From RGIG5612 sp017511185 (lineage in GTDB: Bacteria; Bacillota; Clostridia; Lachnospirales; Lachnospiraceae), in the NCBI GenBank assembly GCA_017511185.1, contig JAFWLF010000004.1:1-53496 (forward strand): a stretch of 53,496 bases of DNA, read 5' to 3'. Positions 42,517-49,853 of the stretch are shown in pieces (position 1 is the stretch's first letter; every line of letters starts with the position of its first letter). Both the position numbers and the translations under genes were made by a program. The notes beneath the pieces are model-generated. The model did not search any database, was not told the origin of the DNA, and worked only from the letters and a program-made list of their open reading frames with translations.

Positions 42517-44489
42517 AAGAAAAACAGGAACGGATCAAAGAGCTGATCGAGTTATTAAACGAAGCAGCGAAAGCCTATTATAAAGAAGACCGGGAGATCA
42601 TGCCGAATTATGAGTATGACCGGCTTTATGATGAACTTGCTGCCTTGGAAGAAGAGACGGGTCTTGTGTTTGCAAATTCTCCGACCCAGAATGTCGGATA
42701 TGAAAGCGCAGCAGAACTGGTCAAAGAAGCTCATGAATCTCCTATGCTTTCTTTGGACAAAACGAAAGATCCGGAAGTGCTTGCTGCTTTTCTTGGAGAT
42801 AAAAAAGGAATTTTGTCATGGAAATTAGATGGCCTTACAATCGTGTTAACGTATCAGGACGGAACGCTGTATAAAGCCGTAACCAGAGGAAATGGGGAAA
42901 TAGGTGAGATTGTAACGGCAAACGCGAAACAGTTTTTGAATGTTCCTCTTTCCATTCCTTTTAAAGGGAAACTGATCCTTCGTGGCGAAGCAGTTATCTT
43001 ATACAAAGACTTCGAACAGATTAATGAAGAGATTGAGGATCTTTCTGCTAAATATAAAAATCCAAGGAATCTTTGTTCCGGCTCTGTCAGACAGCTGGAT
43101 CCATCTATAACGGCAAAAAGAAAGGTCCGTTTATATCCGTTCTCATTGGAAAGCGCGGAAGGCAGTGAAACAGCCGGTATTCCTGCACCTGATTTCCACA
43201 ATTCCAACGAACAGAAATTTATTTGGCTGAAAAATCAGGGATTTGATGTTGTTCCTTACAAGATGGTTACGGGTGCTGATGTAGCCCAAAAGGTCAGCGA
43301 GTATGCCAGAGAGATAGAACATTTTGAAATCCCTTCGGATGGGCTGGTCCTTTTATTGGATGACATTGCATATGGACAAAGTCTGGGACGGACTGCAAAA
43401 TTCCCTCGCAATGCAATCGCGTTTAAATGGAAAGATGAAATTGCCCAAACGACTTTGCTGGAAGTCGAATGGTCTCCATCCCGTACCGGGCTGATCAATC
43501 CGGTCGCTATTTTTGAACCTGTTGAATTAGAAGGGACAACTGTTTCCCGTGCCAGTCTGCATAATATCAGCATTATTGAAGGACTGGAATTAGGGATCGG
43601 AGATCAGATCACTGTATACAAGGCCAATATGATCATTCCGCAAGTGGCGGAGAATCTGACTAAAAAGAATGATCTTGTCCCTCCTGATACCTGCCCGGCA
43701 TGTGGTGAAAAGACGGTGGTCCATGATGAAAATGGGGTCAAGACTCTTCTTTGTCCAAATCCGGAATGTCCAGCTAAAAAGATCAAAAGTTTTGCAGATT
43801 TTGTCAGCCGCAATGCTATGAATATTGAAGGGATATCAGAAGAGACACTTGAAAAATTCATTGGGCATGGTCTGATAGCAGAATATGCAGATATCTATAA
43901 ACTGGAACGATATAAAGACCGTATTACATCCATGATCGGATTTGGAGAAAAATCCTTTGAAAACATACAGAAATCAGTCGAATCATCCCGTCATACGACC
44001 TGCGCTAGAGTATTAAACGCATTAGGGATCATTGGAATCGGACAGGCGAATGCAAAACTGATCAGCCGTTATTATAAGAATGATTTCGCGGCTATCCGAA
44101 ATGCAGCAGCGGACGAGCTGGTACAGATCGATCAGATTGGAGATGTTTTGGCAAAATCAATCACAGATTACTTCCAAAACGAAAAGAATAAAAAGATCGT
44201 GGATGATCTTTTGGAAGAGATCCAGTTTGAAGAAGAAAACAATACACAGGAAGAAACCCTGTCAGGGATGACCTTTGTGATCACCGGATCATTAAATCAA
44301 TATGAAAATCGGGATGCGTTGAAGAAAGAGATTGAAGAAAAAGGCGGAAAAGTGGCGGGAAGTGTATCATCTAAGACCAGTTTTCTGATCAATAATGATA
44401 TTCAATCAAATTCTTCCAAAAACAAGACTGCAAAATCGCTTGGAATCCCGATCATAACTGAAGAAGAGTATATCGAGCGATTCTGCTAA
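42513..44489 (+). CDS. ligA: NAD-dependent DNA ligase LigA (divergent)
   Basis: A ligase of 658 residues that seals nicks using NAD. Domain Ia is N-terminal; the nucleotidyl Lys is K104 in KLDG; the OB fold, a four-Cys zinc finger (CPACG...CPNPECPAK, near 393-417), helix-hairpin-helix repeats and a C-terminal BRCT domain (about 585-658) follow. Several usual residues differ: Ser102 instead of Glu two before the Lys, GNG for GDG, NPRNLCSGSVRQLD for the Ala-rich form, KANMIIPQV for KAGDVIPKV. The architecture is complete, so it is probably active. A second LigA elsewhere is possible. Confidence 0.93.
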   Translation: MKEKQERIKELIELLNEAAKAYYKEDREIMPNYEYDRLYDELAALEEETGLVFANSPTQNVGYESAAELVKEAHESPMLSLDKTKDPEVLAAFLGDKKGILSWKLDGLTIVLTYQDGTLYKAVTRGNGEIGEIVTANAKQFLNVPLSIPFKGKLILRGEAVILYKDFEQINEEIEDLSAKYKNPRNLCSGSVRQLDPSITAKRKVRLYPFSLESAEGSETAGIPAPDFHNSNEQKFIWLKNQGFDVVPYKMVTGADVAQKVSEYAREIEHFEIPSDGLVLLLDDIAYGQSLGRTAKFPRNAIAFKWKDEIAQTTLLEVEWSPSRTGLINPVAIFEPVELEGTTVSRASLHNISIIEGLELGIGDQITVYKANMIIPQVAENLTKKNDLVPPDTCPACGEKTVVHDENGVKTLLCPNPECPAKKIKSFADFVSRNAMNIEGISEETLEKFIGHGLIAEYADIYKLERYKDRITSMIGFGEKSFENIQKSVESSRHTTCARVLNALGIIGIGQANAKLISRYYKNDFAAIRNAAADELVQIDQIGDVLAKSITDYFQNEKNKKIVDDLLEEIQFEEENNTQEETLSGMTFVITGSLNQYENRDALKKEIEEKGGKVAGSVSSKTSFLINNDIQSNSSKNKTAKSLGIPIITEEEYIERFC

Positions 44490-44495
44490 AAAGGT

Positions 44496-44524
44496 TGAAA
44501 TGCATCAGAAGGTATAGTATAAAA
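44496..44524 (+). promoter_or_regulatory. metA promoter
   Basis: -35 TTGAAA (44496-44501), 17 bases, -10 TATAAA (44519-44524), just after the ligA stop. The leader is about 22 bases, with no riboswitch. Confidence 0.72.
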
Positions 44525-44552
44525 GATGCAATGATTTTCGAGGAACAATAAT

Positions 44553-45473
44553 ATGCCGATTAAAGTACAGAAAGATCTGCCGGCAAGAGCCGTCATTGAA
44601 AAAGAGAATATCTTTATCATGGATGAGACCAGGGCTATTTCGCAGGATATCCGTCCATTGGAGATTGCCCTTGTTAACTTGATGCCATTAAAAGAGGATA
44701 CAGAGATCCAGTTGATCCGGTCTCTTTCCAATACGCCGCTGCAGGTCAATCTGACGTTCGTGATCCCTTCCCATCACAGATCCAAAAACACTCCTGTCTC
44801 GCATTTGAATCAGTTTTATAAGAAATTTGAAGAGATTAAGAGCCAGAAGTTTGATGGATTGATCATTACCGGTGCGCCGATTGAAATGCTGGAATTTGAA
44901 GAAGTGGATTTCTGGGATGAAATCGTGGAGATCATGGACTGGTCGGAGGAAAATGTTACTTCAACAGTATTCCTTTGCTGGGCAGCGCAGGCTGCGCTCT
45001 ATCATTTTTACGGGATCAACAAAACCGTATTACGCAAAAAGCTTTCCGGCGTTTATCAGCATAAGGTTCATAACCGGAAAACCCCATTAGTACGTGGTTT
45101 TGATGATGTGTTCTGGGCACCGCATTCCCGTAATACAGAAGTGCCGCTTAGCCTGGTTGAGAAGAACAAAGAGATTACCATTTTGGCTGATTCCGATGAA
45201 GCAGGTCTTTTCCTTGCCATGGCTCAGGAAGGCAAGAAGATATTTGTCATGGGACATCCGGAATATGACCGCACGACATTGGATTATGAATACAAACGGG
45301 ACATGAAAAAAGGTCTCAATCCGCAGATACCAAAGAACTATTATCCGAAGAATAATCCGGATAACAAACCGGTGCTTACCTGGAGAGGACACGCAAACAC
45401 TTTGTATACCAACTGGCTGAATTATTATGTCTATCAGGTCACACCGTACAAACTCAGCGAGATCAAAAAATAA
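44553..45473 (+). CDS. metAA: Homoserine O-acetyltransferase (MetA family)
   Basis: First committed step of methionine synthesis: acylates homoserine. It has 306 residues with the catalytic Cys C142 in LCWAAQAAL and GAPIE at 107-111. Residue 111 is Glu, the known marker of acetyl-CoA use in MetA enzymes (Gly at this place goes with succinyl-CoA), so the acetyl product is predicted. HPEYDRTTL near residue 235 holds the catalytic His/Glu. CGAGGAAC precedes the ATG. It is monocistronic, with its own promoter and terminator. Confidence 0.94.
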   Translation: MPIKVQKDLPARAVIEKENIFIMDETRAISQDIRPLEIALVNLMPLKEDTEIQLIRSLSNTPLQVNLTFVIPSHHRSKNTPVSHLNQFYKKFEEIKSQKFDGLIITGAPIEMLEFEEVDFWDEIVEIMDWSEENVTSTVFLCWAAQAALYHFYGINKTVLRKKLSGVYQHKVHNRKTPLVRGFDDVFWAPHSRNTEVPLSLVEKNKEITILADSDEAGLFLAMAQEGKKIFVMGHPEYDRTTLDYEYKRDMKKGLNPQIPKNYYPKNNPDNKPVLTWRGHANTLYTNWLNYYVYQVTPYKLSEIKK

Positions 45474-45498
45474 GGCACTTTCTAAGTGCCTTTTTTAT
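45472..45498 (+). terminator. metA terminator
   Basis: AAGGCACTT / AAGTGCCTT with a TCT loop, then TTTTATTT. The stem starts in the stop codon. Confidence 0.88.
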
Positions 45499-45556
45499 TT
45501 GCATATTATAATCAAAGAAGGCAGGCAGGATTTTTGAAAAAAAGAATAAAATATGC

Positions 45557-45584
45557 TTGCAAAACCTGAAATTACGAGTATAAT
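45557..45584 (+). promoter_or_regulatory. Promoter of the 72-residue protein gene
   Basis: -35 TTGCAA (45557-45562), 16 bases, -10 TATAAT (45579-45584). Two short inverted repeats follow: GAATT-ACC-AATTC (45588-45600), spanning the predicted +1 like an operator, and TACCG-TT-CGGTA (45613-45624) in the pyrimidine-rich leader. Confidence 0.68.
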
Positions 45585-45681
45585 TCGGAATTACCAATTC
45601 GGGTCATTCTTTTACCGTTCGGTAGAAAATCCCTTTTACAGTTATCTTTTTCCTCTTTCACATCTTACAGGAGGGTTCATT

Positions 45682-45900
45682 ATGATCATCAATCTCAAAG
45701 AAAAAGGCGAAGTAATTCTATTTGCCGAAGATCCCAGCAAACCGGAAGAGCATATCTTTGTTTATAAGCTCAAAAATCTTGATTCTGCTTTGTCAGAGGA
45801 TGACGGAGCGGATATCTATGTGGCAGTGCCAAATGGCAGAAATGTTTCCCTGATCGATCTGCCCAAGGGAAGTTATTCCATGGAAAAACTGAATAAATAG
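45682..45900 (+). CDS. Small acidic protein of unknown function
   Basis: A protein of 72 residues beginning MIINLKEKGEV. The ATG at 45682 has AGGAGGG seven bases upstream; a longer in-frame start at 45553 lies before the promoter and is unlikely. It is soluble, mixed alpha/beta by appearance, with no Cys and no known motif. It has a good promoter and a leader of about 90 bases, so it is clearly expressed as its own unit. Not recognised. Confidence 0.68.
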   Translation: MIINLKEKGEVILFAEDPSKPEEHIFVYKLKNLDSALSEDDGADIYVAVPNGRNVSLIDLPKGSYSMEKLNK

Positions 45901-46073
45901 ATATATGATCCGGGGTATGACGGTATTATATAAATAAATTCAGAAAGGAAGTATCTATGACGGTATCATCGAAACCATCCGTTATCTTATGATTCATCTT
46001 TTTAACCCCCATTCAGTCCTCATTGTCTAAAATGCGGCCGGACCGCATACCAGATCCGGCCAATCCTCTTTTA
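45901..46073 (+). other. Intergenic leader-like region with a short ORF and hairpins
   Basis: It contains the 11-bp direct repeat TATGACGGTAT at 45916-45926 and 45956-45966, an 11-codon ORF (45957-45992, MTVSSKPSVIL) with AAAGGAAG seven bases upstream, and competing hairpins: ATGCGG/CCGCAT inside 46031-46049 and GGCCGGA/TCCGGCC over 46035-46061, followed by CTCTTTTATT. The hairpin probably ends the upstream transcript; whether the peptide is made is unknown. Confidence 0.4.
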
Positions 46074-46102
46074 TTGACAGAAATAAATAAAGAGTATAAA
46101 AT
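46074..46102 (+). promoter_or_regulatory. rny: rny promoter
   Basis: Perfect -35 TTGACA (46074-46079), 17 bases, -10 TAAAAT (46097-46102). The leader to the ATG is about 45 bases and ends in a strong AAGGAGG ribosome site. Confidence 0.8.
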
Positions 46103-46153
46103 TAATCAGTTGTAATATGTACAATGAAAACTAAATAAGGAGGTGCTCCTCGT

Positions 46154-47710
46154 ATGCTACCAATTTGGCTGGTTATAGTTATTGCTGTAATTTGCTTTGG
46201 TATTGCTGCTGTGATCTTCTGGTTTGTATCAAAATCATCTACACAGAAGAGTTATGAGAGCAAGATCGGTAGTGCGGAAGAAAAAGCCAGAAGCATTATT
46301 GATGACGCATTAAAGACAGCAGAAAGCAAAAAGAGAGAAGCGCTTTTGGAGGTAAAAGAAGAGTCTATTCGTGTTAAGAATGACCTGGAAAAAGAAACCC
46401 GTGAGCGCAGAAACGAATTACAGAAATACGAGAGAAGAGTTCTTCAGAAAGAAGAGTCCCTGGACAAAAAGAATGAGCAGGTAGATAAACTGCAGAATTC
46501 TTTGAACCAAAAAGCACAGGAACTGGAAAAACAGAAAGAAGAACTGAAACAGGTGAATGCAGAGCGTACAAAGGAACTGGAAAGAATCTCTGGTCTCACC
46601 TCCGAACAGGCAAAGGAAATCTTACTGAAAAGCCTGGAGGAAGAAGTTCAGCTTGACGCTGCCAAGATGATCAAGGAATCCGAAGTCAGAGCAAAAGAGA
46701 TCGCTGATGAGAAAGCAAAGGAATATATTGTTTCTGCGATCCAGAGAAGTGCTGCTGATCATGTGTCTGAATCCACGATCTCTGTCGTGCAGCTGCCGAA
46801 TGATGAAATGAAGGGCCGTATTATAGGTCGAGAAGGCAGAAATATCAGAGCCTTGGAGACTATAACAGGTGTTGATCTTATTATCGATGACACACCGGAA
46901 GCTGTTATTTTATCAGGATTTGACCCTGTCAGAAGAGAGGTCGCTAGAATCGCCCTCGAAAAACTGATCGTTGATGGTCGTATTCATCCGGCGAGAATTG
47001 AAGAAACCGTAGCAAAAGCTCAGAAAGAAGTCGAAAAGATCATCAAAGAAGAAGGTGAAGCCGCTGTACTGGAAGTTGGTGTGCACGGCATCCATCCGGA
47101 ACTGATCCGTCTTCTTGGAAAAATGAGATATCGTACCAGCTATGGTCAGAATGCTTTAAAGCATTCCATTGAAGTAGCGATTCTGTCAGGCTTGCTGGCA
47201 GGCGAGATTGGCTGTGATGTCAGACTCGCAAAAAGAGCAGGACTGTTACATGATATCGGAAAAGCCATCGATCATGAGATCGAAGGATCCCATATTCAGA
47301 TCGGCGTGGATCTTTGCAAGAAGTATAAAGAATCCAATGTTATCATTAACGCAGTAGCTTCCCATCATGGAGATGTAGAACCGGAATCTCTGATCGCTTG
47401 TATCGTACAGGCAGCTGATGCAATCAGTGCAGCCCGTCCGGGAGCAAGAAGAGAAACTCTGGATACTTATACCAACAGGCTGAAACAGCTCGAAGATATT
47501 TGTAACGAGCACAAAGGCGTAGAAAAATCCTTTGCTATTCAGGCAGGCAGAGAGGTCAGAGTTATGGTCGTGCCGGAGAAAGTCGATGATGCCCAGATGG
47601 TCATCATGGGACGGGATATTGCTAAGCGCATCGAAGATGAGCTGGAGTATCCGGGACAGATCAAAATCAACATTATCCGGGAATCCCGCGTGACCGATTA
47701 CGCTAAATAG
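46154..47710 (+). CDS. rny: Ribonuclease Y
   Basis: A membrane-bound endoribonuclease of 518 residues that starts mRNA decay. It has an N-terminal helix (3-25), a long Lys/Glu coiled coil (about 35-165), a KH domain with GRIIGREGRNIRALETITG (around 220) and an HD domain with the metal pair in LLHDIGKAIDHE (around 365). The length is normal. Its own promoter and terminator flank it. Confidence 0.97.
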   Translation: MLPIWLVIVIAVICFGIAAVIFWFVSKSSTQKSYESKIGSAEEKARSIIDDALKTAESKKREALLEVKEESIRVKNDLEKETRERRNELQKYERRVLQKEESLDKKNEQVDKLQNSLNQKAQELEKQKEELKQVNAERTKELERISGLTSEQAKEILLKSLEEEVQLDAAKMIKESEVRAKEIADEKAKEYIVSAIQRSAADHVSESTISVVQLPNDEMKGRIIGREGRNIRALETITGVDLIIDDTPEAVILSGFDPVRREVARIALEKLIVDGRIHPARIEETVAKAQKEVEKIIKEEGEAAVLEVGVHGIHPELIRLLGKMRYRTSYGQNALKHSIEVAILSGLLAGEIGCDVRLAKRAGLLHDIGKAIDHEIEGSHIQIGVDLCKKYKESNVIINAVASHHGDVEPESLIACIVQAADAISAARPGARRETLDTYTNRLKQLEDICNEHKGVEKSFAIQAGREVRVMVVPEKVDDAQMVIMGRDIAKRIEDELEYPGQIKINIIRESRVTDYAK

Positions 47711-47734
47711 CGCATTCATTCACAACAAAGAAAA

Positions 47735-47777
47735 GGACGTAAATTTTTCAAAAGAAAGGTTTACGTCCTCTTTTTTT
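47735..47777 (+). terminator. rny terminator
   Basis: GGACGTAAA (47735-47743) pairs with TTTACGTCC (47760-47768), followed by a T-rich tract to 47777. Confidence 0.85.
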
Positions 47778-47778
47778 G

Positions 47779-47787
47779 TGTTATAAT
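47779..47787 (+). promoter_or_regulatory. Extended -10 promoter for the aminotransferase gene
   Basis: TG-T-TATAAT (-10 at 47782-47787), placed directly after the rny terminator T-tract. The leader is about 62 bases. Confidence 0.6.
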
Positions 47788-47855
47788 ATCTTTTAATTTT
47801 TTAACGTAGTAGAGTGTGAAATCGTTTTTCACAAGCTCAGGTAAGGAGTTGAGTT

Positions 47856-49058
47856 ATGTCATTAGAATTATCGAGAAAAGCATTGTCTGTTAAGCCGTCA
47901 TCTACCCTGGAGATTACTGCGAAAGCGAAAGAAATGAAAAACCTGGGAAAAGATGTCATCAGTTTTGGAGCTGGTGAACCGGATTTTGATACGCCGGAGC
48001 ATATTTGTATTGCTGCCAAGCGTGCCATCGATGATGGTTTCACCAAATATACAGCTGCTTCCGGCATCACGGAACTGAAAGAGGCAATCGTAAAGAAATT
48101 CCGTAATTTTAATCACATTGAATATATTCCGGAACAGATCGTAGTTTCAAACGGAGGAAAACATTCCCTGACGAATGTTTTTTCAGCAATCATCAATGAG
48201 GGAGATGAAGTCATTATTCCAGCTCCGTATTGGTTAAGTTATCCGGAGATCGTCAGACTTGCAGGCGGCATCCCGGTTATTGTCCGCTGCTCGAAAGCCA
48301 ATAATTACAAAATCACACTGGATGACCTGAAAGGTGCATGGACTGAAAAAACGAAAGCATTGATCCTGAATTCACCGAACAATCCTACCGGTATGATCTA
48401 TGACCGTGATGATCTGCAGGTGATCGCAGATTTTGCAGTGGAGCATGACTTTTATGTTGTTTCTGATGAGATGTATGAAAACCTTTGCTACGGAAAAGAA
48501 GAGCCTGTCAGTATTGCTTCATTAAATGAAGAGATCTATAAAAGAACGATCACAGTCAATGGTCTGGCAAAGAGTTATGCAATGACTGGCTGGCGAATCG
48601 GTTATGCAGGAGCCCCGTTGGAGATCGCTAAAGTTATGGGCAGTGTACAGTCTCATCAGACATCAAACCCAAACTCCATCGCACAGATGGCTGCTTTGGC
48701 TGCTATTTCCGGAGATCAGACTTGTGTTCGCGTTATGAATGCAGCGTTTGATGAAAGAAGAAAATATACTTATGACAGGGTCTGCGATATAGAAGGACTT
48801 TCTGCAATCGAGCCAAAAGGAGCCTTTTATGTGTTTGTTGATGCGTCTGAACTGATCGGAAAGAAATATAAAGGCCAGGAGATCACAGGCGCTGCAGATA
48901 TTGGAAAATACCTGATCGAGGATTATTATGTTGCCATCATCCCATGTGATGATTTTGGCTTTTCCGATCATTTTCGTTTATCTTATGCGATTTCGGTGTC
49001 TGAAATTGATAAAGGTATGGATCGGATCAAAGAGTTTTGTGAAAGTCTGACGGAATAA
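47856..49058 (+). CDS. Pyridoxal-phosphate aminotransferase, aspartate type
   Basis: A class I aminotransferase of 400 residues, similar to the AspB branch of Firmicutes. The PLP Lys is K239 in NGLAKSYAMTGWRIGY, with NSPNNPTG (around 165), the Asp in VVSDEMYENL (around 205) and a C-terminal Arg in DHFRLSYA. It likely converts aspartate and 2-oxoglutarate to oxaloacetate and glutamate; some relatives act on aromatic or prephenate substrates. AAGGAG lies upstream. It is a single-gene unit. Confidence 0.9.
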   Translation: MSLELSRKALSVKPSSTLEITAKAKEMKNLGKDVISFGAGEPDFDTPEHICIAAKRAIDDGFTKYTAASGITELKEAIVKKFRNFNHIEYIPEQIVVSNGGKHSLTNVFSAIINEGDEVIIPAPYWLSYPEIVRLAGGIPVIVRCSKANNYKITLDDLKGAWTEKTKALILNSPNNPTGMIYDRDDLQVIADFAVEHDFYVVSDEMYENLCYGKEEPVSIASLNEEIYKRTITVNGLAKSYAMTGWRIGYAGAPLEIAKVMGSVQSHQTSNPNSIAQMAALAAISGDQTCVRVMNAAFDERRKYTYDRVCDIEGLSAIEPKGAFYVFVDASELIGKKYKGQEITGAADIGKYLIEDYYVAIIPCDDFGFSDHFRLSYAISVSEIDKGMDRIKEFCESLTE

Positions 49059-49090
49059 AAAAAGAAAGAACTCTCTCGAGTTCTTTTGAT
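49056..49090. terminator. Bidirectional terminator
   Basis: AAAGAACTC / GAGTTCTTT around TCTC (49065-49086). The A run to its left gives a strong T run for the minus-strand tRNA transcript; the T's to the right serve the aminotransferase gene. Confidence 0.8.
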
Positions 49091-49111
49091 GCGCTCTAAG
49101 CCGCGCGGGCT

Positions 49112-49132
49112 CCCTCGACCTATGGTCGGGGG
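49112..49132. repeat. Hairpin 3' of tRNA-Leu
   Basis: CCCTCGACC / GGTCGGGGG with a TAT loop. It lies between the tRNA 3' end and the terminator, next to CTAAGCCGC (49096-49104), a 9-mer also found in the ssrA-linked element at 38330. Confidence 0.5.
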
Positions 49133-49138
49133 AATAAA

Positions 49139-49221
49139 TGCAGGTGGTGGGACTTGAACCCACACAAGGTTGCCCTCGTCAGATTTTGAGTCTGATGCGT
49201 CTGCCATTCCGCCACACCTGC
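49139..49221 (-). tRNA. tRNA-Leu (anticodon CAA)
   Basis: An 83-base class II tRNA. The acceptor GCAGGTG pairs with CACCTGC, and the anticodon loop CTCAAAA sits on a CAGA/TCTG stem, giving CAA for UUG codons. A long variable arm (GAGGGCAACCTTG region) and the T-arm GTGGGTTCAAGTCCCAC are present. CCA is not encoded. Confidence 0.95.
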
Positions 49222-49283
49222 ACGACTTAAGTATTATCGTAGATTTTGAAATAAAAGTAAAGCACATTTTTGGAGGAAATGAA

Positions 49284-49853
49284 ATGAGATACTGCAGTAC
49301 TTGCGGAACGCTGAATGATACAGATGCAAAATTCTGCTCCGGATGTGGGAAACAGTTTGCAAATGCGCCGGATAAACCAGTTGAGGTTTATGCTGCTCCT
49401 GAAACATACGAAGAACCTGAAAACTTCACCCAACCGGAATACAATTCAGAAGAATCTTTTTATACACAGCCGGAACCACAGCAGGTATATACCAACATGC
49501 AGCCGCAGAGCACCCCGGCACTTCCGCCAAAAGCAAAAGTATTTGGCATCATCAGTTTTGTATTTGGATTGATCTCTATCGTTTGGAGCTGGGTCGGCAT
49601 TCTGCCGATCGTTGGACAGATCCTGGGAGTTATTTTCCTTGCAATGGCAATCGTTGGTATTGTTTTGGGGTCCAAATCACTGCAGCTGTCAAATTTCCGA
49701 CTCGCCAGAATTGGCAGGGTTTTATGTATTGTCGGACTGATCTTTGTTGTATTATGTCTGATCATCGGAATCGCAGCACTTGCATCCGGAGTTTATGAAG
49801 ACATTTATGACAATATGTATGACTATATAGAAGATGTCGTTCGTCTTTTTTAA
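49284..49853 (+). CDS. Zinc-ribbon membrane protein with DUF4190-like helices
   Basis: A protein of 189 residues from the ATG at 49284 (GGAGG upstream); a longer in-frame start at 49170 would overlap the tRNA. It has an N-terminal zinc ribbon (CSTCG...CSGCG, 4-25), a Pro/Glu/Gln-rich linker (about 30-85) and two or three membrane helices (about 92-165) typical of small DUF4190-type proteins. The function is unknown. Its last four bases overlap the end of the opposing ltaS-like gene. Confidence 0.8.
   Translation: MRYCSTCGTLNDTDAKFCSGCGKQFANAPDKPVEVYAAPETYEEPENFTQPEYNSEESFYTQPEPQQVYTNMQPQSTPALPPKAKVFGIISFVFGLISIVWSWVGILPIVGQILGVIFLAMAIVGIVLGSKSLQLSNFRLARIGRVLCIVGLIFVVLCLIIGIAALASGVYEDIYDNMYDYIEDVVRLF

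Noticed and set aside
44490..44552. SAM or T-box riboswitch before metA
   Set aside because: The promoter gives a leader of about 22 bases, too short for a riboswitch.
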